The notes: a model not told the origin generated them from the letters alone. A stretch of DNA of 64,000 nucleotides from Shewanella sp. MBTL60-112-B2 (GCF_019655055.1 NZ_BPFA01000023.1:1-64000), one strand, 5' to 3'. Positions 34,336 to 44,708 are shown, counted from the stretch's first letter. Program-made: numbers and translations.

Positions 34336-35199
34336 CTAGATCACTGCCAAATTATTATTTTCAACATTAGTGAGTGTTTCATTACATAAATACAACCTTT
34401 CAGGATGGGTATATATTGTCACCCGATTTTCACGGCAAAACCCAACCAAGGTAATATTCGATCTGTTTGCGATATCAATAGCTAACGAAGTTGCTGAAGA
34501 AATTGCAAATATAATACTAATATTTGAAATAGCTGCTTTTTGCACCATTTCAAAACTGGCTCGACTGGTTAATAACAACGCCGAATGACGAGTCTGCTTA
34601 TCGATACTGATATGACCAATTAATTTATCTAGTGCGACATGACGCCCCACATCTTCGAAGCAGCACATAATATCACCTTCTGCCGACAACATGGCAGCAG
34701 CATGTGTGGCTCCGGTCAAATTAAATGCATTTTGATGCTTATGTAGGTTAGATAAGGCCAACTTCAAACTATTTAAATCGAATCTTGCAGTGTCTGTGAC
34801 CTTTACAATCGGCTTCACCGTTTGCTCTATCTGCTCGATACCGCAAAGGCCACAGCCTGTGCGCCCAGCAAGACTGCGGCGATGTTGCTTGAGCTGCATA
34901 AAACAGCGCTGCGAAACCTCAATATGCACCAGCACCCCTGTGGCGATGGTTTCAATCTCAATCGAACGGATATCTTGTACGCTTTCAATAATCGATTCAG
35001 ACAAGCTAAAACCAATGGCAAACTCTTTTAATGCTGTTGGGCAAGCCATCATCACCACATGAGAAATACCATTATAAATCAGTGCGACCCTGACCTCTTT
35101 CGCCACCGTTTCTATTAATGACTGCTCTCTATCATTACGAAAACACGTCACTGCAGCTTGCTCAGTAATATTATTTACGCCACATACAAGTTCCGTCAT
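34336..35199 (-). CDS. fdhD: Formate dehydrogenase accessory sulfurtransferase
   Basis: 287 residues. The CxxC sulfur-relay motif is in GRTGCGLCGIEQIE (about 132-135), followed by FNLTGATHAAAMLS and FEDVGRHVALDKLIGH, which bind the Mo-cofactor. FdhD passes sulfur from IscS to the molybdenum cofactor of formate dehydrogenase and is needed for its activity. It lies between yedE and selC, upstream of yedE in the same direction, 67 bp apart. Confidence 0.95.
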   Translation of the reverse strand: MTELVCGVNNITEQAAVTCFRNDREQSLIETVAKEVRVALIYNGISHVVMMACPTALKEFAIGFSLSESIIESVQDIRSIEIETIATGVLVHIEVSQRCFMQLKQHRRSLAGRTGCGLCGIEQIEQTVKPIVKVTDTARFDLNSLKLALSNLHKHQNAFNLTGATHAAAMLSAEGDIMCCFEDVGRHVALDKLIGHISIDKQTRHSALLLTSRASFEMVQKAAISNISIIFAISSATSLAIDIANRSNITLVGFCRENRVTIYTHPERLYLCNETLTNVENNNLAVI

Positions 35200-35442
35200 A
35201 AAGCTATTCCATTTCTTCTATTAAATAAGGTCCCACTAAGCACGTTTAATATTGCCAAATGGATAGATGTAAATAGGACTCACATTTACTAAACATATAA
35301 GTCGATTAATATCATTTATAAAAACACTGATTCTGGCTGAGCCATGTTTTAACTATTTGGTAAATAATGTCCCACTCTTCACGGCTATTACCGATAAATA
35401 GTATTTGTACTCACAGTTAATAAAGTTTGCCGCTAGCCGCTA

Positions 35443-35471
35443 TTGTTTAGCCAAATGCAATTACCTATTAT
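35443..35471 (+). promoter_or_regulatory. Candidate selC promoter
   Basis: TTGTTT, 17-bp spacer, TATTAT, placing transcription start near 35477-35480, about ten bases before the tRNA. Confidence 0.5.
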
Positions 35472-35487
35472 TCGCCGCAAGTGATAC

Positions 35488-35582
35488 GGAAGAACGTCGT
35501 TTCCGGTGAAACGTCTGGATTTCAAATCCAGGTGGGGCTGCCAGCAGTCCCGGGTAGGTTCAACTCCTATGTTCTTCCGCCA
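35488..35582 (+). tRNA. selC: tRNA-Sec (UCA anticodon)
   Basis: 95 nt including a genomically encoded CCA. Eight-pair acceptor stem GGAAGAAC / GTTCTTCC, longer than in normal tRNAs. The anticodon arm is CTGGA-TTTCAAA-TCCAG with TCA in the middle of the loop, and there is the long variable arm expected for tRNA-Sec. It decodes UGA as selenocysteine with SelB. Its last 23 bases overlap the end of selB on the other strand. A 10-bp inverted repeat flanks it (35476-35485 and 35584-35593). Confidence 0.97.
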
Positions 35583-37467
35583 AATCACTTGCGATAAAAA
35601 TACTGCTGTCTCGTATCACTCTCGAATTGTCTTTCTTCTTACGCCACGTTAATCCACTGCGGTCATAAAATTCCAATAACTGAATACTCGCTTTACGGCC
35701 TAATTTAATAATCGAATTAAAATCTGCTGTCTTTATCTCACCCGTCACATCGATCTGTTTGCGGATCACATCGGCATAGAAATACAGGCTTTCGGTGAGC
35801 ATAAAGCGGTCTTTAATAATCGCCGATAGATACCCCAACTGAATAAGCTTACGGCACAAGGCGCGCACGGCAGTCAGCTCAAGGTTTAGCGCTTGAGCTA
35901 AGTCTGACGACCATAACGGGCCATTAGCGCTAAGCATTTGCTGCTTTATCTGTGACCACAGCTGCTGCTCAGCATCCGATAGCGCAAGACTATGTCTTGG
36001 AAGGTGCAATAAACCGCGGGTACTTTGCAGCTGCTTTTGCTCTCTAAGACCATCGGTGAGCTTCAAAAGCACTGGCAGTGGAAAATGATTGTGAGTCATG
36101 CGCTGCAGCCGATTAATGCTCAACCCCAACAGCTCTGGTGATTGCTGATGATAATCGGCGATAAGAGCCAGTAATTGCGCTTCAATCTGCTGCTGCAATG
36201 CGCTTGATAACAGATAACCATCGAGGCTAATAACAGTATCATCAGCCAAACAGGGAGTTTGTTCAGTTAACTGATTGGCCCACATAAAAGCAGACTTTGA
36301 CACGCAGTGATGGTTTATTTGCACCTGTAAGCTAGCGCGAAGCGATTTACATTGCTTAAGTTGTTCTAAGTAAACTAAGCGCTCAATGCTGCGCTTAGCT
36401 CGGGTTGGCGGGTTAATATCTAATACTCGCAGCGCACCCAGTGTGGTTTTCGCCGCGGCATCACGCACGATAATTCTGTCTTGCTCGACACAGCCCAATG
36501 GCTGTTCACATTGCAGCTCAACCAAGGCGCTACCATCTGCTAGATTTTGCAGTAAGCCTAAACGCGCCGTAGTATGACGATTACCAAGATGCACTTGCAC
36601 ACTTTGCCAATGCTTAAATGGCAATACAGATTCAAATACACCACAAATCACTTTTGGCACTTCAGTTGCAGATTCCAGAGCGGTTAGCCAGTCGCCGCGA
36701 ACAGCACCGCGATGCGCATCAACGCCAGTAATATTGAGTGCCACCCGCTGACAATGATGGGCGTTATCACTTGCTCGACCTTGGCTATGCAGCGTTCTGA
36801 CTTTTACCGGTTTACGTTGACCCGATAAATACAGGTTTTGCCCTTGGCTGACTTGGCCGCTGATCACAGTACCAGTGACCACAAGACCCGCCCCTTTTAC
36901 GCTAAAAGCTCTGTCGATTGCCATACGAAAACTAGCTTGCTCAGCGTTCTTACTTAACGCTTGAATCTGCGACTGCGCAAGTTCTGTAATCGCCTGCTTT
37001 AATCCGTCGATACCAAGGCCTGTTTGCGCCGACACCACAAAGATTTGGCTTTGCCTTTGGTGCTGCGCCAATAGCTCACTCACTTGCTCTTTAACTTCAT
37101 CGACCCTGACTGCATCGACTTTATCTTGCTTAGTTAACACCACAATTAAGTGCTCCAGATTAAGTAGCTGCAAGATGGCTAAATGTTCATGAGTTTGCGG
37201 CATCACCCCGTCATCACAGGCGATAATCAATAATGCATGTTTGGCGCAGCTCACTCCGGCGAGCATGGTATTAATAAACTTGCTGTGGCCGGGCACATCG
37301 ACAAAGGCTAGGCGATCGCCATCGGCTAAATCCATAAAGGCGTAACCCAGCTCGATAGTCATGCCGCGCTGCTTTTCTTCCGGTAAACGGTCGGCATCGG
37401 TACCTGTTAGTGCTTGAATAAGGCTAGTCTTGCCGTGATCCACATGACCTGCGGTAACAATAATCAT
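35560..37467 (-). CDS. selB: Selenocysteine-specific elongation factor
   Basis: 635 residues. EF-Tu-like GTPase with GHVDHGKTSLIQAL (G1, about 7-20), DVPGHSKFINTML (G3), TKQDKV (G4) and SAQTG (G5), then beta barrels and C-terminal winged helices that bind the SECIS hairpin. It brings Sec-tRNA to the ribosome at a UGA followed by a SECIS. Its start overlaps selA by 4 nt. The final codons (EEHRS and the TGA stop) lie antisense to the 3' end of selC. Confidence 0.97.
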   Translation of the reverse strand: MIIVTAGHVDHGKTSLIQALTGTDADRLPEEKQRGMTIELGYAFMDLADGDRLAFVDVPGHSKFINTMLAGVSCAKHALLIIACDDGVMPQTHEHLAILQLLNLEHLIVVLTKQDKVDAVRVDEVKEQVSELLAQHQRQSQIFVVSAQTGLGIDGLKQAITELAQSQIQALSKNAEQASFRMAIDRAFSVKGAGLVVTGTVISGQVSQGQNLYLSGQRKPVKVRTLHSQGRASDNAHHCQRVALNITGVDAHRGAVRGDWLTALESATEVPKVICGVFESVLPFKHWQSVQVHLGNRHTTARLGLLQNLADGSALVELQCEQPLGCVEQDRIIVRDAAAKTTLGALRVLDINPPTRAKRSIERLVYLEQLKQCKSLRASLQVQINHHCVSKSAFMWANQLTEQTPCLADDTVISLDGYLLSSALQQQIEAQLLALIADYHQQSPELLGLSINRLQRMTHNHFPLPVLLKLTDGLREQKQLQSTRGLLHLPRHSLALSDAEQQLWSQIKQQMLSANGPLWSSDLAQALNLELTAVRALCRKLIQLGYLSAIIKDRFMLTESLYFYADVIRKQIDVTGEIKTADFNSIIKLGRKASIQLLEFYDRSGLTWRKKKDNSRVIRDSSIFIASDLAEEHRS

Positions 37468-38951
37468 GATGCGGCCTCCACGGTTTTCTCCTCAAAACCA
37501 ATCTCTCTATGAAAGCTAAGTAGGCTTGTTGTCAGTACCTCGATTAGCAGGCTGTCACTGTCAGTGCCACGCAAATCTAACCACAACTGATTAGCGGTAA
37601 TGCGGCCAATAATCGGTAAACTTGCGGCTTTAAAATGCTTATCTAATTGCAACACGCTTGGCGAGTGACTCTGCTTGGTCGAGTTTGTATTAACAGCAAA
37701 ACACAGCGCGACAGAATCAAGCAGCACATCAGGTTGTGAGCCGCTACCCACTTGGGTTTGGCAAGCTTGAATTGTTACATCAAATAGGCTGCTATTGACG
37801 CTATCGGCTAATTGCTGCTGCAGTGTTTGTGCAAGCCGTTCAAGTTCAACCAAAGGACGGGATAGTTTTCTAAAAATGGGTAATTGGCTATCTAGCGTTT
37901 GTGGATTACGGTACTGCATTAAGGTGGCTTCAAGCGCCGCTAGCGTCATTTTATCGCAGCGCAGTGCCCGCTTTAGTGGATGCGCTTGTAGCTTAGCAAT
38001 CAGCTCCGCATCACCAACCACTAAACCTGCTTGCGGTCCGCCCAGCAGTTTATCGCCAGAAAAACTTACTAGATTTACGCCATCGCTAAGCATCTGCTGC
38101 GGCATTGGCTCTTTTGATAAACCAAAGCGCGACAGATCCGTCAGTGCACCGCTACCAAGGTCTGAAATAAGCGCGATGCCTTTTTCTTTACATAGAGCCG
38201 CAAGCTCAGCCTCTTCGGTGACCTTAGTAAAACCACTAATATGATAATTACTGGTGTGCACCTTCATAATTGCCGCAGTGTTTTCAGTTATCGCGGCGGC
38301 GTAATCTTTAAGGTGAGTACGATTAGTGCAGCCCACTTCCACCAGCTTGCAGCCGGCCTGCGCCATAATATCGGGGATCCGAAACGCGCCGCCAATTTCC
38401 ACCAGCTCACCACGGGAAACTATCACCTCTTTACCAGCAGATGTGGCGGCCAGCATCAATAAAACCGCCGCGGCGTTGTTATTGACGATGCAGCAACTGT
38501 CTGCACCGGTTAGCTCGTGAATAAGTGCCGAGATTGCGCTATCGCGGTGGCCACGTTTGCCTTGTCCCATATCGAACTCTAGCGGCACCGGGCTACGCAT
38601 CACTTGGGTCACCGCATCGATTGCGGCCTCACACATCTGCGAGCGACCAAGATTGGTATGTAATATGGTGCCGGTTAAGTTAATCACTGGCGTCATGCTT
38701 TGGCGCTGAGCTTTAGCTATTCGGCTGGCTAACTCGGTTGTAATATTGCTTATATCTAAGCACCAGCTTGGCAAGCTTTGTCGCTCAGCGATTTGCTGAC
38801 GCGCATCTTGAAGCATCTGTGCCAATAAGGATTTAATCCAGGGCTTACCCTGCTGGTCGATAAAACCTATCACTTGAGGTATCAGCAGCAAGCTGTCCAT
38901 TGCAGGTAAACAACGGTAAAGGGCTTGAGTGGAATTGATAGCTTGAGTCAT
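37464..38951 (-). CDS. selA: L-seryl-tRNA(Sec) selenium transferase
   Basis: 495 residues, a little longer than usual. PLP enzyme of fold type I: INLTGTILHTNLGRS at about 83, a PLP-binding NNNAAAVLLMLAA segment, ISDLGSGALTD (Asp binding the pyridine N) and the Lys in VSFSGDKLLGGPQAG. It converts Ser-tRNA(Sec) to selenocysteinyl-tRNA using selenophosphate. Coupled to selB. SelD, which makes selenophosphate, is not in this window. Confidence 0.97.
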   Translation of the reverse strand: MTQAINSTQALYRCLPAMDSLLLIPQVIGFIDQQGKPWIKSLLAQMLQDARQQIAERQSLPSWCLDISNITTELASRIAKAQRQSMTPVINLTGTILHTNLGRSQMCEAAIDAVTQVMRSPVPLEFDMGQGKRGHRDSAISALIHELTGADSCCIVNNNAAAVLLMLAATSAGKEVIVSRGELVEIGGAFRIPDIMAQAGCKLVEVGCTNRTHLKDYAAAITENTAAIMKVHTSNYHISGFTKVTEEAELAALCKEKGIALISDLGSGALTDLSRFGLSKEPMPQQMLSDGVNLVSFSGDKLLGGPQAGLVVGDAELIAKLQAHPLKRALRCDKMTLAALEATLMQYRNPQTLDSQLPIFRKLSRPLVELERLAQTLQQQLADSVNSSLFDVTIQACQTQVGSGSQPDVLLDSVALCFAVNTNSTKQSHSPSVLQLDKHFKAASLPIIGRITANQLWLDLRGTDSDSLLIEVLTTSLLSFHREIGFEEKTVEAAS

Positions 38952-38997
38952 AGGTCTTCGTCTAATTGTTGGAATGATTTTGAATCGATTTAATGAA

Positions 38998-39021
38998 AGA
39001 GCCGCAGCGAAATGCGGCTCT
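38998..39021 (-). terminator. Hairpin between fdhE and selA
   Basis: AGAGCCGCA-GCGAAA-TGCGGCTCT, nine pairs, with only TTCATT after it. It may partly stop transcription and keep selA-selB levels below the fdh genes. Confidence 0.5.
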
Positions 39022-39071
39022 TGCTTACTAATTAACTTAAAAGTTACTTACTACCTGCTGGTTACAGCTAC

Positions 39072-40061
39072 CTAGTGGATATCGCCGACTTTAGGCTCAG
39101 GCTCATTTTCTCGCTGAAGCTCTTCACTTAGCAGAGGCTCTACTTCTTGCTCATGAGCAAGTAGCAGCGGATTCACCGTGGTTGCGCTGTATCCTTGCTC
39201 AACCAAATGGCTGTCCATCACTAAGGTCGCCAAGTCGTCGGCTGCTACTTCTAGTCTTGGGTTGATGTCGGTAAAGAACATCTTGGTATAACCCTGACAG
39301 GTGTCGCAGCTTTCTACCCGAATCGCGGCATTAGTTTCGGTTTCAGCCCACAAGAACACGCCCTTGCTTTCGCCGCATGATGTACACTCCGCGCGCACTT
39401 CATGCCACTCGGTTTCACACAAGCTACAATGTAAGTAGCGCAGGCCAACACGTGGCTCTTCCTTGATCACGCTCCCTACTGGGTGGCTGCCACACACTGG
39501 GCATAAGCGCTTATGTGCCTCTGCCTTATCAGCCAAAGCCTGTGCAACATTAACCGCCCAATGTGACCAGTACACTGACAGCGCCGCCCAAATAAACAGG
39601 CTGTACTGCGCAGGGACTTCGGCAAAGCGGCCACCAAGCATCGACTGGGCATAACCTTGCAGTACATCAGCCTTGGCTTTAGCCAGTTCCTTTAGTACCA
39701 CATGCAAGTCTGTACTGACTTTAGGCATAAGCTCACTAATCAGCTCCAGCAATACCGACTGCCAATAATTGCCCCACTCAAAATGCTGCTGCGCCATCGG
39801 CTGGCTTTGGCTTAGATCTAACTTTGGCTGAGGGCCAAAGCAGCTCTTTGCCGCCTCACCATATAGAGCCGATACCTTTTCTTGCGCGCCAACTAACTGC
39901 TCAAGTAGGCCAAAGTATTCTGCTAATCCAGATTCTTCGGCAAGCTCTGCAAGTCGCTTAGCGCGAAATTGATAAACGGCTTTTGGATCAGCTGCGATCA
40001 CGGTTTTAATGTCCAATGACTGACCAGGGATCTTTTCAGCGTCGAGTATTGCTGTGCTCAT
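39072..40061 (-). CDS. fdhE: Formate dehydrogenase formation protein FdhE
   Basis: 329 residues. Zinc/iron-binding CxxC motifs in CPVCGSHPVGS, CSLCETEW, CTSCGES and CDTCQGY in the C-terminal third, spaced as in E. coli FdhE, a rubredoxin-like protein that interacts with the catalytic subunits of the respiratory formate dehydrogenases before export. Gene order fdnG-fdnH-fdnI-fdhE is that of E. coli fdoGHI-fdhE. Two bases separate it from the gamma subunit. Confidence 0.93.
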   Translation of the reverse strand: MSTAILDAEKIPGQSLDIKTVIAADPKAVYQFRAKRLAELAEESGLAEYFGLLEQLVGAQEKVSALYGEAAKSCFGPQPKLDLSQSQPMAQQHFEWGNYWQSVLLELISELMPKVSTDLHVVLKELAKAKADVLQGYAQSMLGGRFAEVPAQYSLFIWAALSVYWSHWAVNVAQALADKAEAHKRLCPVCGSHPVGSVIKEEPRVGLRYLHCSLCETEWHEVRAECTSCGESKGVFLWAETETNAAIRVESCDTCQGYTKMFFTDINPRLEVAADDLATLVMDSHLVEQGYSATTVNPLLLAHEQEVEPLLSEELQRENEPEPKVGDIH

Positions 40062-40063
40062 AA

Positions 40064-40708
40064 TTAGTGTTTTTCCTGCTTATTAGTCTTTAATTCAGGA
40101 TCGTTTAGCATGTTAGGGTGATGCTTCTTGCACCAAGCCCGCGACACATAGCCGTACAACATGCCAGCAACCGATCCTTCTACCCACGTTGCCATCCAAA
40201 AGTGCACAATCACGAAGATCAACATGATCACGGCGCAGATTGCGTGGATCAAAATGGCCCACTGAATAGCAATTGCTTCAAAGTAAGGGGCAAAGTAAGG
40301 CTGCCACATCATGATGCCGGTAATCGTCAATGCGATTGAGGTCACCACGAAGGTACGGAACAGCACTTTTTGACCTGGGTTGTAATGGCCGATAGCGGGG
40401 ATCTTGTCCTCGTTTTCGAACATCACATCCTTGATAGCTAACATCCATGTCAGGTCATTCTTTTCCCACTTGTTATGGTGGTAATAGCGAACTAGCATCA
40501 CCATTAACGGCAGACACATCATCAAGCCGGCAATTGGGTGAACAAAGCGCGCCATCTGTGGCGTACCTGCAATCGATCCCAACCATTGAAATGATGGGAA
40601 GAAGAAAGCAAAGCCGGTGAGGAATGTCACCAAACCTGCTGCGACCACAAACCAGTGACAGATGCGGTCGAACAACTTATGGCGCAAAATCATATTCTGC
40701 TTATGCAT
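40064..40708 (-). CDS. fdnI: Formate dehydrogenase cytochrome b556 (gamma) subunit
   Basis: 214 residues, four membrane helices with His residues for two b-type haems (HKLFDRICHWF at the N-terminus; HAICAVIMLIFVIVHFWMATW in the last pair), in the FdnI/FdoI family. It anchors the enzyme in the inner membrane and passes electrons to quinone. Between the beta subunit and fdhE in one operon. The choice of fdnI or fdoI as symbol is arbitrary. Confidence 0.92.
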   Translation of the reverse strand: MHKQNMILRHKLFDRICHWFVVAAGLVTFLTGFAFFFPSFQWLGSIAGTPQMARFVHPIAGLMMCLPLMVMLVRYYHHNKWEKNDLTWMLAIKDVMFENEDKIPAIGHYNPGQKVLFRTFVVTSIALTITGIMMWQPYFAPYFEAIAIQWAILIHAICAVIMLIFVIVHFWMATWVEGSVAGMLYGYVSRAWCKKHHPNMLNDPELKTNKQEKH

Positions 40709-40713
40709 GAGCG

Positions 40714-41616
40714 TTACTCCTTATCTGACTTATCTGAGTGAGTGTGGTCGAACTGTGCTGGCTCGTCCTCTTCAACAAGGTTGCGACCCACTGTGATACG
40801 GTGCAAACACGCAACAGCAACTGTTGCCATGATGCCCGCCGCACCCAATGGTTTAACCACGTCTTGCCATAACTTAACTGGCACACTCGTTTTCGGATCC
40901 GCTGGTAAGCCATAGTCTTGCGGCTTATTAATGTCATGCAAAATCATGATCATGCCTGTACCACCCACACCTTCAGGGTTGTATAGACCTGCATTAACAT
41001 AGCCACGCTTATGCAGTTCTTTAATCCGTAAGTCGGCAATAAACAGCATGTCTTCACGGGTGCCGTACTTCAGTGCGCCTGTGATACAAGACTTCACACA
41101 AGCTGGCTCTTGGCCCACTTGAATACGGTCTGAACACATGGTGCACTTGTAAGCTTTTTGATCGATAGGGTCGAGTCTTGGTACATCGAACGGACAAGCC
41201 GACACGCAGTAGCCACAACCAGTACACTTATCAGAGTCAAAATCCACCACACCGTTTGCACGCTGCACAATGGCACCTTTAGTCGAACAAGCGGTTAAAC
41301 AGGCTGGATCATCACAGTGCATACATGCGCTATGGGCGAAACGCCAATTTAGCTTGTTATCTCGCTCAACTTCTTGGTACTTCATCAGCGTCCAACACTC
41401 AGAAGACAGGTCCATTGGGTTCTGGTAAGAACCTTGGAAGCTACCCACTGGTGCACGCAGGTCGTTCCATTCAGAACACGACACCTGACATGCTTTACAG
41501 CCATTACACTTAGTGGCATCGAATAACTTAGCCACCTTACTTAACTTACGTCGTACCTGCGCTGCAGGAGTGAGCTCTGATGTGCCAGAGCTTAAAATGA
41601 TATCTTGAGCAGACAT
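40714..41616 (-). CDS. fdnH: Formate dehydrogenase iron-sulfur (beta) subunit
   Basis: 300 residues. Four ferredoxin-type clusters of cysteines: CNGCKACQVSCSEW, CMHCDDPACLTAC, CTGCGYCVSACPFDVP and CTMCSDRIQVGQEPACVKSC, then one C-terminal membrane helix (KPLGAAGIMATVAVACL). It carries four [4Fe-4S] clusters that pass electrons from the catalytic to the membrane subunit. Two bases downstream of the catalytic subunit gene. Confidence 0.95.
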   Translation of the reverse strand: MSAQDIILSSGTSELTPAAQVRRKLSKVAKLFDATKCNGCKACQVSCSEWNDLRAPVGSFQGSYQNPMDLSSECWTLMKYQEVERDNKLNWRFAHSACMHCDDPACLTACSTKGAIVQRANGVVDFDSDKCTGCGYCVSACPFDVPRLDPIDQKAYKCTMCSDRIQVGQEPACVKSCITGALKYGTREDMLFIADLRIKELHKRGYVNAGLYNPEGVGGTGMIMILHDINKPQDYGLPADPKTSVPVKLWQDVVKPLGAAGIMATVAVACLHRITVGRNLVEEDEPAQFDHTHSDKSDKE

Positions 41617-41618
41617 GA

Positions 41619-44600
41619 TTAAACTCCCTCAGCCTTAGCGATATCCACTAGGAACGCCTTAAATTCAGGTACCTGGGTATTCGCATCGCCCACTTCCGTG
41701 GTCAGTACGTTACAGCTATAACTTCTACGTGTAAGACCGTTATGGCCACCATGACGTGGTAAGCCCACTGTGTGTACCATCTGGCCGTGAACTTTCAGTG
41801 GCTGCAGACGCTTAGTGACTAATGCCTTAGTTAACAAGCTACCGCGCTTAGAACTCACCTTGACCCAATCGCCATTAGCAATGCCTTTCTTCGCCGCAAG
41901 AATTTCGTCTAATTCAACGAAAGTTTCCGGCATAGAAATCGCTGCTAAACGACAATGAATCGTCCAGAAGTTAAAGTGCTCGGTTAGCGAGTAAGTGGTA
42001 CACACATATGGGAATTCAGTATGTGAACCCAATGTCTCTTCCACGCCCTCTAACAAACGTACCGCAGGGTTACTAATCACATTAGGGTGTAATGGGTTAG
42101 TTCCAATTGGTGACTCCATCGGCTCGTAATGCTCAGGGAACGGACCTTCTGCCAGTAGTTTTAGCGAGAAGAAACGGCCCACACCTTCAGGCTGCATAAT
42201 GAACGGATGCGCCGACTCTTTTGGTGGTAACGTCATATTGAAGTCACCCACATCGATGCCGTGCCACTTACCGTGGTTCCACTCAACGATTACACGTTTT
42301 GGATCCCAAGGCTTGCCGTTAACGTCACACGATGCGCGGTTGTATAGTACGCGGCGGTTTTGTGGCCACGAGAATGCCCAACCTGGAGTGATACCTTTAC
42401 CTGACGTATCAGAGTTATCACGACGCGCCATCATGTTGCCGTCTTCGGTCCAGCTACCAGAGTAGATCCAGCAACCACATGACGTACTACCGTCATCTTT
42501 TAACTGGCTAAAGCTATCAAGCTGTTTGCCGGTTTTAAGATCGATACCGTTAAGCTCTTTTGCCACTTCTTCACCATGTGGGAAGTATGGATTGTGGTAG
42601 CCAGCCCAGTTAACCGCTTCAATCGGCTCAGGCAATACACCACCTTCAGCTTTATAAAGCTCACGCAGCTTCATCAAAATGCCCGATAGGATCTCTGCAT
42701 CTGGCTTAGATTCACCAGGCGGATTCGCACCTTTCCAGTGCCACTGCATCCAGCGACCAGAGTTAACGATACAGCCTTCTTCTTCAGCAAATAGTGTTGT
42801 CGGTAGACGGAACACTTCTGTTTGAATTTCGCTTGGTTGTACGTCGTTAAACTCACCGGCTTTTTGCCAGAATACTGAGGTTTCTGTCGCTAACGGATCC
42901 ATCACCACTAGGTACTTCAGCTTGCATAATGCCGCTAAGGTCTTGTTACGGTTTGGCATAGAGTTAATCGCGTTAACCCCTTGCACGAAATAACCGTTAA
43001 CTTGGCCCTTGTACATCATGTCGATGTGCTTGGTGAAGTCGTACTGTAAGTCCCACTTAGGTAACCAGTCATAACCAAAGCTATTAGCCGCTGTTGCGCT
43101 CTCACCCCAGAAACTCTTCATCTGTGAGATAAAGAACTTAGGGTAATTTGACCAATAGTTAGTTTGGCCCGGGCGTAATGCCTTAGGCGTATAGTTGTCT
43201 AAATATGTGCTTAAATCTGTATCGTTATCATTTGGTAGCTTTAAGTAACCCGGCAGGTTCTGACATAGCAGACCCATGTCGGTTGCGCCCTGTACGTTTG
43301 AGTGACCACGTAGTGCGTTAACACCACCACCCAATACGCCGATATTACCCAGTAGCAACTGCACTAATGCCATAGAACGGATGTTCTGTGCGCCTTTAGT
43401 GTGGTGGGTCCAGCCCAATGCATACATGAAAGTCGCCGCTTTATCATGAACGTGTGTGCTACCTATTAGCGCACAAACTTTTTCATAATCTTCAACTGGC
43501 GTACCGGTAATATTGCTTACGGTTTCAAAGTCGTAACGGTCAACGTGATGCTTTAATAAGTTCCACACACAACGTGGGTGCTCATAAGTTTCATCGACTT
43601 TGGCATAACCATCTTCATCTAATTCGTAGTACCAAGAATCCTTGTCGTAAGTGCGACTCTTGTCATCAAAACCACTAAATAGGCCTTCATTGAACTCGAA
43701 ATCTTCACGAATAATGTAGCTAGCGTTGGTGTACGCTTTGACATACTCGTAGTTAACTTGTTTAGTCTCAATGAGGTATCGACTTAGACCTAGAAGGAAT
43801 GCGATATCAGTACCACTACGAAGTGGTGCATAGCAGTCAGCTAACGCTGCACTGCGGTTAAAGCGTGGATCCACAACTACCAACTTGGCGTTATTGTGTT
43901 CCATAGCTTCCGTTACCCAACCGAAACCGACAGGATGTGCTTCAGCGGCATTACCGCCCATGATCACCACGACATTAGAGTTCTTAATATCGATCCAGTG
44001 GTTGGTCATGGCACCGCGCCCAAATGTTGGAGCAAGACTTGCTACCGTTGGGGAGTGTCAGTTACGCGCAATAGTGTCGATGGCCACTAGGCCAAGAGAA
44101 CGAGCAAACTTGTGAGTGATAAAACCACCTTCGTTTGGCTGTGCAGATGAAGTCATCATGCCGGTACTCAACCAACGGTTTACTGTGGTGCCATCACTAT
44201 TTTTTTCAATAAAGTTTTCATCGCGGTCGTCTTTCATCAAACGTGCGATACGACTAAATGCGTCGTTCCAGCTAATACGCTTCCACTCGTTAGTGCCTGG
44301 CTCACGTACTTCAGGGAAATGGTTACGGTTAGGGCTATTTACATAGTCCACTAAACCGGCACCTTTAGGACACAATGCGCCGCGGTTAACCGGATGGTCA
44401 GCGTCGCCTTCAATGTGGAAAATCGCTTTCTCAGCGTTTTTACCGTTGCTGCCATGGCTGTACATCAACAAGCCACAACCCACTGAGCAATAACAGCAGT
44501 TATTGCGGGTTTCTTTTGCTTTCAACAACTTATACTCACGAGGCGCAGCCATCGCAGTGCCGGGCATTAATCCCAACGCTGATATTGCCGATGTGGTCGC

Positions 44601-44639
44601 TCCGCAGGCACACAGTTTAAAAAACTGTCGTCTGTCCAT
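41619..44639 (-). CDS. fdnG: Formate dehydrogenase catalytic subunit, selenocysteine-containing
   Basis: One gene of 1006 residues read through an in-frame TGA at 44058-44060, which conceptually splits it. Start at the ATG at 44639 (GAGGGTGAT upstream). A Tat signal (MDRRQFFKLCACGA) exports the folded subunit to the periplasm. The [4Fe-4S] cysteines are in NNCCYCSVGCG and ALCPKGAG. The TGA is Sec194 in the context DTIARN-U-HSPTVASLAPTFGRG, exactly where E. coli FdnG has Sec. Molybdopterin domains follow. It oxidises formate to CO2 at a Mo-bis-MGD centre. Confidence 0.96.
44020..44060 (-). promoter_or_regulatory. SECIS element of fdnG
   Basis: Directly after the UGA, the minus strand forms CCAACGGTAGCA...TGCTCCAACATTTGG with an AGCA-AGTCT-TGCT apical hairpin, closely like the E. 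coli fdnG SECIS. It recruits SelB with Sec-tRNA. Confidence 0.88.
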
Positions 44640-44708
44640 ATCACCCTCACACAATTAGTATTTTCTACTTAGAACCGACTTTCTCATCTCGGCGCCGTAG
44701 TTTTGGTT

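Noticed and set aside
41619..44639. Two separate genes (44058-44654 and 41619-44009) or a frameshifted pseudogene
   Set aside because: The break is a single in-frame TGA at the known selenocysteine position, followed by a SECIS-like hairpin, with selA/selB/selC nearby. It is one selenoprotein gene.
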